Shown here: positions 7,988 to 13,487 of the stretch, piece after piece
Position numbering within the stretch: position 1 is the first letter of the stretch
Layout of the letters: each line of letters begins with the position of its first letter
NCBI GenBank assembly: GCA_014378965.1
Contig: JACMMR010000013.1
Location: 1 to 22,150 of the forward strand
Direction of reading: 5' to 3'
Length of the DNA: 22,150 nucleotides
Source of the DNA: Candidatus Parcubacteria bacterium
GTDB lineage: Bacteria; Patescibacteriota; Minisyncoccia; Phycocordibacterales; CAIZLB01
The notes under the pieces: model-generated
The model's input: only the letters and a program-made list of their open reading frames with translations
Told to the model about the DNA's origin: nothing
Database searches by the model: none
Translations under genes and position numbers: made by a program

Positions 7988-8016
7988 TTGACTTATTCAC
8001 GTTTGAGTAGTAATAT
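7988..8016 (+). promoter_or_regulatory. Promoter of the 8100-8570 orphan gene
   Basis: -35 TTGACT (7988-7993) starts directly after the fmt stop codon, followed by a 17-nt spacer and -10 TAATAT (8011-8016). Predicted start of transcription is near 8023, giving a leader of about 77 nt to the ATG at 8100, or a very short one if TTG 8031 is used. Confidence 0.6.
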
Positions 8017-8099
8017 ATTGAAGTTGTCCTTTGAAGAAAATACGAGTGATTTCTAAAATTCAGATAAAGGCTTTTCCAAAAAAACAAACCATTACCACA

Positions 8100-8570
8100 A
8101 TGAGGTTTCAATTAAAATTAGCTACCGTTGGTATCGACCATGCAACCCATGGCCCTCGTGCTAAGTTTGCTCGCGGTATTGAATCAAGCAGTAATCAAGA
8201 CAAAGACCACATACAAAGTTTTTTCGTTGAAGACCGACAACAAGGTGACTTTATTGTTCGCCTTGTGTCATCTGTCAAGTTCCGAGGTCAGTTTGAGGTC
8301 AGAGATCACATTGATCAAAAAATTCTTTCTGATCGACAGGTTAGAGGTACAATGGCAAATCAAAGTAATATACTTCGTATCCCCTTAGGACAGCTGCTAC
8401 GATATCAGGTCGGTCGCAGAACCTTGTACGTTGGCAATATTTGCTGTCAAACAAAAGGTTCGTGGTTAGAATTTGGAACCGTTGATAGCAGTGACAAAAT
8501 TCACCCCCTCACTTTACGGGCACTTCGTAGTGCCTATGAAGTTCAGGAACAACGTGCACTCGAAAACTAA
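8100..8570 (+). CDS. Orphan protein of unknown function in a self-contained cassette
   Basis: A 156-aa soluble, rather basic protein I cannot assign to a family. It begins MRFQLKLATVGIDH, has alternating hydrophobic/polar stretches suggestive of beta strands (GDFIVRLVSSVKFRGQFEV, NILRIPLGQLLRYQVG) and a charged helical end (LTLRALRSAYEVQEQRALEN). No signal peptide or TM segment. I chose the ATG at 8100; an in-frame TTG at 8031 would add 23 lysine-rich residues and cannot be excluded, since it lies just after the predicted transcription start. Base composition looks clearly less AT-rich than fmt or priA. It has its own promoter (7988-8016) and a terminator at 8711. A second in-frame class of ORF overlaps in another frame, but this frame has the longer and less biased product. 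Confidence 0.6.
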   Translation: MRFQLKLATVGIDHATHGPRAKFARGIESSSNQDKDHIQSFFVEDRQQGDFIVRLVSSVKFRGQFEVRDHIDQKILSDRQVRGTMANQSNILRIPLGQLLRYQVGRRTLYVGNICCQTKGSWLEFGTVDSSDKIHPLTLRALRSAYEVQEQRALEN

Positions 8571-8623
8571 TCTCCCCCAATACAAAACAAAAAAAAGATG
8601 AAAACCATACCAATGCATGGAAA

Positions 8624-8682
8624 GAAGAGAAGGTTGAAGTGGTACACAACATCATGGTGGAAACGCCTCAACCTTACTCTTC
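8624..8682 (+). other. Long hairpin in the 3' region of the orphan cassette transcript
   Basis: 8624-8637 (GAAGAGAAGGTTGA) pairs with 8668-8682 (TCAACCTTACTCTTC) over 14 bp with a single bulged base, around a 30-nt loop. TGAGGG at 8685-8690 can pair either with the adjacent CCC or with CCCTCA at 8707-8712, and a second CTCAACC at 8709-8715 duplicates the pairing partner of AGGTTGA. Alternative folds are therefore possible just before the terminator. It may be a stable 3' UTR or a processed small RNA. Confidence 0.5.
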
Positions 8683-8710
8683 CCTGAGGGAAAGTAACAA
8701 AAAATACCCT

Positions 8711-8747
8711 CAACCGCCGCCCTACTCGGGCTGCGGTTGTTTTTTTA
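8711..8747 (+). terminator. Intrinsic terminator of the 8100-8570 cassette
   Basis: CAACCGC (8711-8717) pairs with GCGGTTG (8733-8739). An inner GCCC/GGGC helix sits across a one-base mismatch, and a run of seven or more T follows. Confidence 0.85.
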
Positions 8748-8786
8748 TGTCACTACAGATTTATTTACGAAGAGAGTTTATTCGCG

Positions 8787-8826
8787 GGATGTGCTGTCTA
8801 AAACAGTACATCCAAGGACTAAAACG
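8787..8826 (+). other. Intergenic hairpin followed by AGGACTnnAACG motif (copy B)
   Basis: GGATGTGCTGT (8787-8797) pairs fully, with one G-U, with ACAGTACATCC (8803-8813) around loop CTAAA. AGGACT (8815-8820), two bases and AACG (8823-8826) follow. The same hairpin-plus-motif order occurs at 13519-13551. It lies between two terminators (8711-8747 and 8850-8892), so it could be a short RNA of about 100 nt, though no good promoter is seen upstream. Confidence 0.4.
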
Positions 8827-8849
8827 AAACGCAGAAAATAAATTTACCC

Positions 8850-8892
8850 ATAACAAAAAGCCTCACCTTAAGAAAGTGACGCTTTTTGTTAT
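8850..8892. terminator. Bidirectional terminator
   Basis: ATAACAAAAAGC (8850-8861) pairs with GCTTTTTGTTAT (8881-8892). The stem extends inward by TCAC/GTGA after one mismatch. The A-rich and T-rich arms give a U tract in both directions. It ends the minus-strand lysozyme-like gene, whose stop is 2 nt away, and any plus-strand transcript from 8747-8850. Confidence 0.8.
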
Positions 8893-8893
8893 A

Positions 8894-9325
8894 TTATTTA
8901 TTCATAGCAAGTTTTTCATAATTTCCCCAACAAGGACGAGAAGATGACCATGGCTGTGTACCTTGAGACTCATATAGATATCTCGCATACTCCAGGTTAC
9001 CATCAATTGTATAGATATCAATACCCATTTTTTTAGAATCTGACAAGTGATATTTTTCATTCACTTGAAATATTCCAACGTCACGGGCATTTACTATACC
9101 TCTGAAAATAGAACCATCATTACCAAACTGTCTGTTTCTTGACTCACAAAATGCAATTTTTTGCATAATAGGTGCATCAGCGAAGTACACTTTGACTTTA
9201 GATGGTATGTTCATTTTAATCTTGATTGTTGAAGTACTTACTATTTCTGTACTAGTAGAAATAATATTGTTTTGATTCGCAATTGTATCAATATCAGTTG
9301 TGTTAATAAACCCAGCTGATATCAA
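8894..9325 (-). CDS. Exported lysozyme/transglycosylase-like protein
   Basis: A protein with a lysozyme-fold domain like those in many CPR secreted proteins: IAFCESRNRQF (putative catalytic Glu in CES), DVGIFQVNEKYH (matching the GxFQIN core of transglycosylases), then NLEYARYLYESQG, PWSSSRPCW. The two Cys could form a disulphide. It would cut or remodel peptidoglycan outside the membrane. The first ordinary start is TTG at 9325, but in-frame codons upstream (to a TAA at about 9369-9371) encode NKLILQITTIAFVSLISAG, a good signal-peptide core. The true start is therefore probably upstream with a non-standard codon (ATT at 9358-9356) or has been lost. A minus-strand promoter lies at 9574-9546. 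The domain call is fairly good; the start is unresolved. Confidence 0.7.
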   Translation of the reverse strand: MISAGFINTTDIDTIANQNNIISTSTEIVSTSTIKIKMNIPSKVKVYFADAPIMQKIAFCESRNRQFGNDGSIFRGIVNARDVGIFQVNEKYHLSDSKKMGIDIYTIDGNLEYARYLYESQGTQPWSSSRPCWGNYEKLAMNK

Positions 9326-9358
9326 TGATACAAAAGCTATTGTTGTAATTTGTAAAAT

Positions 9359-9685
9359 AAGCTTGTTTTAACTTGTAATCTCTATTACTTTACCTACCTG
9401 CGTCTGAAGGGCCAAAACCAGATCGATTATGTAAGACTATAATCCTGAAAACTGAGGCCGTCTAAGGTAATGTATAGGTTGCACAATTTAAAATCCACTC
9501 TTACAGTGGCATAGCCATAATAGCATGTATAGGTCCTAAATGCAAGTTATGTCATTGTGATTAGGTCTTGTCAAATGATGACCTATTAGGTAATGGATAT
9601 GAATAAATGTCTAGATATTGGATAAAATAGCTTTATTTTATAGGATTATTTTAGTCATGTGGATAACCTTTTTTCGTGGTGCTAT
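9359..9685. other. Gene-free stretch with repeats and hairpins; probable leader of the lysozyme-like gene
   Basis: No convincing ORF on either strand. On the minus strand a promoter (9574-9546) would give a leader of about 180 nt. It contains a perfect 5-bp hairpin CCACT/AGTGG (about 9496-9510) and two direct copies of ACCTATACAT (minus strand, about 9470-9480 and 9524-9534). AGGTC/GACCT arms flank the -35 region. I could not match it to any known riboswitch, tmRNA or RNase P RNA. Confidence 0.4.
9546..9574 (-). promoter_or_regulatory. Possible promoter of the lysozyme-like gene
   Basis: Minus strand: -35 TTGACA (9574-9569), 17-nt spacer, -10 CATAAC (9551-9546, four of six consensus bases). 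The -35 lies in the loop of an AGGTC/GACCT inverted repeat, which could be an operator. Confidence 0.4.
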
Positions 9686-9713
9686 TTGACTTTTGAGTTG
9701 AGTATGATATAAT
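9686..9713 (+). promoter_or_regulatory. Strong extended -10 promoter of the 62-aa membrane protein
   Basis: -35 TTGACT (9686-9691), 16-nt spacer, -10 TATAAT (9708-9713) preceded by TGA (extended -10). Transcription should start near 9720, giving a leader of about 13 nt. Confidence 0.75.
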
Positions 9714-9732
9714 ATAGGAGTAGAGCATTAAC

Positions 9733-9921
9733 ATGAAAAACAATAAATTCATCACAGGCAATAGAGAGCAGCTCGTCATGCTCCTCAAACTGATCGAACT
9801 GTTCACTCTCGCTGCGACTCCACTCTTAGCCATACTCATTTTAGACCGGCGTGGGCGTACAGTTGAACAAATTCTCGACCAAGAGGTTGGCCCTTGGGTT
9901 AAATCTCAAATGAGAGACTAA
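9733..9921 (+). CDS. Small single-pass membrane protein, orphan cassette
   Basis: A 62-aa protein I do not recognise. A short basic start (MKNNKFITGNREQ) is followed by one long hydrophobic segment (about 15-41, LVMLLKLIELFTLAATPLLA then ILIL) and a charged, probably cytoplasmic tail (DRRGRTVEQILDQEVGPW). It has a near-consensus promoter with extended -10 (9686-9713) and a perfect terminator 14 nt after the stop, so it is an autonomous unit. Codon use is less AT-rich than the housekeeping genes (many CTC, CTG, GTC codons). An AGGAG at 9716-9720 is too far from the ATG, and too near the predicted RNA start, to be a ribosome site. Confidence 0.7.
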   Translation: MKNNKFITGNREQLVMLLKLIELFTLAATPLLAILILDRRGRTVEQILDQEVGPWVKSQMRD

Positions 9922-9935
9922 TCTCCTATTCCCTG

Positions 9936-9972
9936 CCCGCAAGGCCTTCCCAGGCCTTGCGGGTTAAATTTT
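9936..9972 (+). terminator. Intrinsic terminator of the 62-aa gene
   Basis: CCCGCAAGGCCT (9936-9947) pairs perfectly with AGGCCTTGCGGG (9952-9963) around a TCCC loop. TTAAATTTTT follows. Confidence 0.9.
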
Positions 9973-9977
9973 TGCAT

Positions 9978-10003
9978 AAGAAACCCACCTTTGCCAAAGG
10001 TGG
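9978..10003 (-). terminator. Terminator facing the minus-strand decayed gene
   Basis: On the minus strand CCACCTTTG (10003-9995) pairs with CAAAGGTGG (9993-9985) and is followed by GTTTCTT. A further AACCCACC copy near 10013-10022 allows an alternative longer pairing. Confidence 0.6.
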
Positions 10004-10023
10004 ATTTCCTCTGAGGTGGGTTA

Positions 10024-10768
10024 TTAAAAACCATCAGCACGAATGAGATCACGCATTTTTGCTAAACCGGCAATGAATGTAAGTTGTTGTAGACCTGAAT
10101 CAACATTGTGCGGGACCAAAGTATAACCCTGATCCATCTCATTGTGTCTATTGTTGTCAGAACTTAAATCACAAGCATCACCTGGAACATCGAGATGGAT
10201 CCATTTCGGAGAACCAATTCGTGCACCATACCTATCGCTGCGTGAGGCTCCATCCCACATAAAAGAGTGAGCCGTCCTCATAGCATCTTGAATTTCTTTA
10301 ACATGCGCCTCAGGTTGTTTGTTAATCCAAGTTAAGACTTGAGGGGTCAAAATGACACTCAATGAACCCGAAGCAAACCTTTGAGCTTCTGGAAGGCTTA
10401 TTTAATTGATAACCATCAACTGCTTTCTATCTACATCAATATCTCCCAGATTAAGATAACAGGAATTGAGGGCAAACATATAGAGACTTGCTCGGATTGC
10501 TATATGTCTCCTTGAGTAATTTTCATCATCATACTCAGCCTTAATGTTTGGCAATGTAAATAAGAAAGTGGCCGGTAAAAGATTTTAGATCTCTGTATTT
10601 ATTCATCAGATATGGAATAGCTGGTGCTGTTGACCAGGGGACCATATCGAACTCTGCCAAAACGCGATGGTGAACACGAATTCCTATAGTTGTCTCATTC
10701 TTCAAAAATAAATCATACCAGCAAGGCATAAACTCATACTAAGGAAGCTTTGTTTCTCTTTTTTTCAT
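10024..10768 (-). pseudogene. Decayed gene of unknown function (two in-frame stops and one frameshift)
   Basis: Reading from ATG 10768: MKKRETKLP, stop TAG (10741-10739), then in the same frame YEFMPCWYDLFLKNETTIGI... to about residue 66, ending TAA near 10541. Coding character continues one base out of frame as LPATFLFTLPNIKAEYDDEN... SLYMFALNSCYLNLGDIDVD...QLMVIN, then an in-frame TAA (10404-10402). It resumes without a start as ISLPEAQRFASGSLSVILTP, and runs to DLIRADGF at 10024. The last part has no ATG until well inside and would otherwise need the TTG at 10362. Loss of one T in TTTT, or one A in AAAA, near 10580 would join the first two frames. The joined product is about 245 aa; I recognise no family. 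It could alternatively be two or three short genes, but the uninterrupted coding character across the stops favours one broken gene. Confidence 0.6.
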
Positions 10769-10805
10769 AATTTTAGAAAGTTTAACAAATTCAGATTACC
10801 ACCAC

Positions 10806-10833
10806 TTGCATCAAATGTATACCGTGATATAAT
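10806..10833 (+). promoter_or_regulatory. Promoter of the 10840-10937 RNA
   Basis: -35 TTGCAT (10806-10811), 16-nt spacer, -10 TATAAT (10828-10833) with an extended TGA just before it. Predicted start near 10840. Confidence 0.7.
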
Positions 10834-10839
10834 GATAAC

Positions 10840-10937
10840 ACTGAAAAGCGGAAAGTCGGAGCTCCGCTGGCCCGCGTGGCAATGGAGGGGTGTTCCGTCC
10901 TCCCAGGAACAAATTACTCACTTTGGTGGGTTTTTTG
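10840..10937 (+). ncRNA. Candidate structured small RNA, about 98 nt
   Basis: A GC-rich, non-coding island bounded by a strong promoter and a terminator. Helix 1 is AGCGGA (10847-10852) with TCCGCT (10863-10868). Helix 2 is GGAGG (10884-10888) with CCTCC (10899-10903). The loop of helix 2 contains GTTCC (10892-10896), complementary to GGAAC (10906-10910), which would make an H-type pseudoknot or compete with helix 2. The terminator is CTCAC/GTGGG (about 10918-10930) and seven T-rich bases. No ORF fits. The 3' end is antisense to the last codons of the 136-aa gene. I could not match it to SRP RNA, tmRNA, RNase P or a known riboswitch. Confidence 0.6.
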
Positions 10938-11328
10938 TTTTTAATAATTTTTTAATTTTAGAACTTGCCTTAAGATATAAAGTCTTTATGTGTATGGAGT
11001 CATTTTCCAGGTTAATGTCTAAAGCAATCATTAATCCCTCATTATCATAATCATTTTGAATCAGGAGATAGCTGTTATTTCCTTTATCTTCAATAACAGT
11101 GTAATCCCAATATTTAAGTAGGACAGACATTTTCTCAAACAAATCTACTATTTCCTTGATACCATATCCATCTTTTTTTCTCTTCTCAACTATATGCTTA
11201 ATAGTCTTATATTTTAACCTAACCTCTATCTCATCATCATGCACCACGAAAAAGCTTTGGTGATTATCTATAAACTCCCCGTCTTTCATATCATAATACT
11301 GCTCGATAAGGAGTAAGATTTGCTCCAT
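10918..11328 (-). CDS. Hypothetical 136-aa protein, possibly BECR/RelE-like nuclease fold
   Basis: An unrecognised cytoplasmic protein. After a charged N-terminal part (MEQILLLIEQYYDMKDGEFI) it shows RLKYKTIKHIVEKRKKDG, a helix (IKEIVDLFEKMSVLLKYW), then strands YTVIEDKGNNSYLLIQ, GLMIALDINLEN, and IHIKTLYLKASSKIKKLL. The order KHIVEKR ... strand ... strand ... IKTLY is reminiscent of phage-type barnase/EndoU/colicin/RelE-like (PBECR) toxin domains, but this is a weak pattern match and the function stays open. It starts 1 nt after the stop of a 50-aa membrane peptide, so the two form an operon. Its last codons are also the terminator region of the convergent RNA at 10840-10937, so the two transcripts overlap antisense. 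Confidence 0.65.
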   Translation of the reverse strand: MEQILLLIEQYYDMKDGEFIDNHQSFFVVHDDEIEVRLKYKTIKHIVEKRKKDGYGIKEIVDLFEKMSVLLKYWDYTVIEDKGNNSYLLIQNDYDNEGLMIALDINLENDSIHIKTLYLKASSKIKKLLKTKNPPK

Positions 11329-11329
11329 T

Positions 11330-11482
11330 TCATTTAAACATTAAAAATACGTAAATAAATAAGGCTACCTGCCCCAAAACCACCACCCCAACCCCAAAAA
11401 GCACGCATCTCGCCTTCCACTTTGAAAACGCGATTTCTCGTTTATCTGTATTGATTTTATCGATTATTTCATGTATACTCAT
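11330..11482 (-). CDS. 50-aa single-pass membrane peptide
   Basis: ATG at 11482, stop TGA at 11332-11330, one nucleotide before the ATG of the 136-aa gene. The N-terminus is charged (MSIHEIIDKINTDKREIAF). One hydrophobic helix fills residues about 26-49 (VLFGVGVVVLGQVALFIYVF). Support comes from the TM profile, the tight coupling to the downstream gene and the divergent arrangement with rpmA. Its first codon overlaps the rpmA promoter region. Function is unknown; a small membrane partner for the 136-aa protein is a guess. Confidence 0.6.
   Translation of the reverse strand: MSIHEIIDKINTDKREIAFSKWKARCVLFGVGVVVLGQVALFIYVFLMFK
11451..11479 (+). promoter_or_regulatory. Promoter of rpmA
   Basis: -35 TTGATT (11451-11456), 17-nt spacer, -10 TATACT (11474-11479). 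Start near 11486, leader about 74 nt. The leader holds a 13-codon mini-ORF (ATG at 11506: MKKFRRNYKETIN) that may be incidental. The promoter lies inside the first codons of the divergent 50-aa gene. Confidence 0.55.
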
Positions 11483-11559
11483 GCCATTATCTTATCAGAG
11501 ATAATATGAAAAAATTCCGAAGAAATTATAAAGAAACAATAAATTAAAAATCAAGAAAT

Positions 11560-11832
11560 ATGGCAACAAAAAAAGCTGGTGGATCATCAAAGAACTTGAA
11601 AGATTCACAACCAAAATATCTTGGTACTAAGTTATATGGTGGAGAGAAAGCATCTGCTGGATCAATCATCATTAGACAAAGAGGAAGTAAAATCTTACCT
11701 GGTACAAATGTATCTATGGGTAAAGATCATACTCTTTTTGCAACTAAACCTGGTATCGTGACTTTTGGAACAAAGAGAAAGATTAACATTGACAGTACTG
11801 TTACTGTTAAAAAAATCGTTCACGTTAAATAA
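11560..11832 (+). CDS. rpmA: 50S ribosomal protein L27
   Basis: A component of the large ribosomal subunit whose N-terminus reaches the peptidyl transferase centre. The 90-aa sequence starts MATKKAGGSSKNLKDSQPKY, followed by GSIIIRQRGSKILPGTNV and DHTLFATKPGIVTF, all diagnostic for L27. There is no N-terminal propeptide. The usual partner gene rplU (L21) is not next to it; instead rpsA follows after 87 nt. No Shine-Dalgarno precedes the ATG. Confidence 0.98.
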   Translation: MATKKAGGSSKNLKDSQPKYLGTKLYGGEKASAGSIIIRQRGSKILPGTNVSMGKDHTLFATKPGIVTFGTKRKINIDSTVTVKKIVHVK

Positions 11833-11858
11833 TAAAAAATCTTTTCTTGGCTGTAACC

Positions 11859-11894
11859 CTCACTCTACCGACATATTTATGTACAGAAAGTGAG
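11859..11894 (+). promoter_or_regulatory. Stem-loop in the rpsA leader
   Basis: CTCACT (11859-11864) pairs with AGTGAG (11889-11894), extended inward by CT/AG across two bulged A. The loop is AT-rich. It ends 25 nt before the ATG at 11920. S1 is known to repress its own leader in other bacteria, so an autoregulatory role is possible but not shown. Confidence 0.35.
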
Positions 11895-11919
11895 AACACT
11901 GAGAAAATACCCACATATA

Positions 11920-13008
11920 ATGACAACATTAGAAGAACAATTTAAAGATATCCCAAATCCACCAAGTATTGGTGATGATATTGAGGGAAAAGTTATTACT
12001 TTATATAAAAGTAGATTATTCGTTGACTTATCACCTTATGGTACTGGAGTTATTTATGGTAAGGAATTTATCATAGCGCGCGACATCATCAGAAAAGTTA
12101 ATTCAGGAGACCTTATCACAGCAAAAATATCTGGCTACGATGAAAAAGATGGATACATCGAACTTTCATTGAAAGAAGCAAGACAAGCGCTATTGTGGAA
12201 AGATGCTGAGCAAGCTGTTACTGATAAGACTCATTTTGAGATCGCAGTACAAGATGCGAACAAAGGAGGACTTATGATGTCATGGCAAGGTATTCAAGGG
12301 TTTCTTCCTGCTTCACAATTGAAGCCAGAAAATTATCCCAAGGTAGATGATGGAAACAAAGATAGAATCCAAGATGAACTTAAAAAACTTATCGGAAAGA
12401 AAATCTCAGTTTCTATCATTACTGCTGATGCAAAGGAAAATAAACTTATTTTCTCAGAAAAAGAGTTTGATGCAAATGCCGCACCTAATAATAACCAAAG
12501 TAAAGGAAATGCTGCTAAAATGGCAGAAATGAGTGCTAAGTACTCAGTTGGTGATGATGTTGATGGGGTAATCACAGGAACAGTAGACTTCGGAATATTC
12601 ATAAAAATTAATGATGAGCTTGAAGGATTGGCTCACATCTCTGAACTAGACTGGGGTTTGATCGACGACCCACGAACAATGTTTAAGGTTGGAGAAACTG
12701 TTAAGGCTCGTATTATTGACTTTAAAGATGGAAAGGTATCTCTATCATTGAAAGCAAGAAAAGAAAATCCTTGGACAGAAGCTGCAACTAAGTATAAAAA
12801 AGATGACACTGTTACAGGTATCATCATCAAATATAATAAGCATGGTGCCTTGGCATCTATCGAGGAAGGTGTTTCAGGACTTGTACATATCTCAGAATTT
12901 GGAGATGACAAGACTATGAAAGAGAAAGTTGAAATCGGAAAGACATATTCTTTCAAGATCTCGATCTTTGAGCCTGAGAAGCAGAGAATGATTTTGAAAC
13001 TTAATTAG
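11920..13008 (+). CDS. rpsA: 30S ribosomal protein S1, four-domain form
   Basis: An RNA-binding protein that helps mRNA dock on the small subunit. In the 362-aa product (start ATG 11920, MTTLEEQFKDIPNPPSIGDD) four S1/OB domains are visible: about 10-75 (IEGKVITLYKSRLFVDLSPY), 95-180 (diverged; GFLPASQL), 205-275 (VDGVITGTVDFGIFIKINDE, the canonical S1 core, LEGLAHISELDW) and 292-362 (VTGIIIKYNKHGALASI, GLVHISEFG). E. coli S1 has six domains and 557 aa; four is common in Gram-positives and CPR. I preferred ATG 11920 to a GTG at 11890 because the extra ten residues lie in the leader stem-loop and are not S1-like. A bidirectional terminator follows. In a genome nearly without Shine-Dalgarno sites, S1-dependent initiation may matter more. 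Confidence 0.93.
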   Translation: MTTLEEQFKDIPNPPSIGDDIEGKVITLYKSRLFVDLSPYGTGVIYGKEFIIARDIIRKVNSGDLITAKISGYDEKDGYIELSLKEARQALLWKDAEQAVTDKTHFEIAVQDANKGGLMMSWQGIQGFLPASQLKPENYPKVDDGNKDRIQDELKKLIGKKISVSIITADAKENKLIFSEKEFDANAAPNNNQSKGNAAKMAEMSAKYSVGDDVDGVITGTVDFGIFIKINDELEGLAHISELDWGLIDDPRTMFKVGETVKARIIDFKDGKVSLSLKARKENPWTEAATKYKKDDTVTGIIIKYNKHGALASIEEGVSGLVHISEFGDDKTMKEKVEIGKTYSFKISIFEPEKQRMILKLN

Positions 13009-13020
13009 GAAATTCACTAA

Positions 13021-13055
13021 AATAAAACTATCCCCAACCAGGATAGTTTTATTTT
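13021..13055. terminator. Terminator after rpsA
   Basis: AATAAAACTATCC (13021-13033) pairs perfectly with GGATAGTTTTATT (13041-13053) around a 7-nt loop. The A-rich and T-rich arms allow use in both directions. Confidence 0.85.
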
Positions 13056-13118
13056 GCGTTCATTTGGTGAACGTAATGTTTTGGGATTATTATTAGTATT
13101 GCAGCAAAGGTACCAAAG

Positions 13119-13147
13119 TTGACAACATATAAAATAAGGAAGATAAT
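13119..13147 (+). promoter_or_regulatory. Promoter of the 74-aa membrane protein
   Basis: -35 TTGACA (13119-13124, full consensus), 17-nt spacer, -10 GATAAT (13142-13147). Start near 13154, leader about 17 nt. Confidence 0.7.
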
Positions 13148-13170
13148 TATTACGTAGTTAGAACCTTGCC

Positions 13171-13395
13171 ATGAAAATGAAATCACCACCGAAAGTCTGC
13201 AAGAAAGGAGGAGTGCTTGTAATATCTTTATCAATACTAGCAACCTTACCATTTTTTGCCCTCGCTGCTTGGATTGTTATCACGCTCTGTCTTTCAGACG
13301 AAGAAGGAAAACGTCTTTATTCGAACCAAAAGATCTCTACTGATTCTTTTGTTAAAGCTGTCGAGACTCCACTACTGATAACTAAAAATCAATGA
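13171..13395 (+). CDS. Small single-pass membrane protein, orphan cassette
   Basis: A 74-aa unknown protein with a basic start (MKMKSPPKVCKKGG), one hydrophobic segment at about 14-41 (VLVISLSILATLPFFALAAW, then IVITLCL) and a polar tail (DEEGKRLYSNQKISTDSF). It has its own consensus promoter and a terminator 19 nt after the stop, the same unit structure as 9733-9921. It sits between rpsA and pth. A hydrophobic ORF on the opposite strand (13049-13252) overlaps but has no promoter or start signal and is likely a shadow. Function unknown. Confidence 0.65.
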   Translation: MKMKSPPKVCKKGGVLVISLSILATLPFFALAAWIVITLCLSDEEGKRLYSNQKISTDSFVKAVETPLLITKNQ

Positions 13396-13414
13396 ATTCA
13401 CAGATTATTCAAGA

Positions 13415-13446
13415 CCGGTCCTGCTCATCCAGCGGACCGGCTCTTT
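13415..13446 (+). terminator. Terminator of the 74-aa gene
   Basis: CCGGTCC (13415-13421) pairs with GGACCGG (13434-13440) around a 12-nt loop in which GC/GC can also pair. The following CTCTTT is a weak U tract. Confidence 0.65.
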
Positions 13447-13487
13447 ACTCCCTTCATTATCTACTAAATTTACTTATGGAGTGACAC

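Noticed and set aside
8639..8947. Plus-strand ORF of 102 codons through the terminators
   Set aside because: It reads through two intrinsic terminators and into the antisense of the lysozyme-like gene; proline- and lysine-rich nonsense composition.
9380..9420. GACGCAGGTAGGTAAAG on the minus strand looked a little like part of a c-di-GMP-I riboswitch
   Set aside because: The required paired helices, GAAA-type tetraloop and CACGCACAGxGCAAACC half are missing.
10845..10868. GCGGAAAGTCGGAGCTCC resembles the RNase P RNA GAGGAAAGTCC core
   Set aside because: The transcript is only about 98 nt, the 3' partner of helix P4 is absent, and the bases are better explained by a simple AGCGGA/TCCGCT hairpin.
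11890..11919. GTG start giving S1 ten extra residues
   Set aside because: These codons fall in the leader stem-loop and are not S1-like; ATG 11920 fits the family start.
13049..13252. Hydrophobic minus-strand ORF opposite the 74-aa gene
   Set aside because: It begins inside the 74-aa gene, runs into the rpsA terminator stem, and has no promoter or sensible start.
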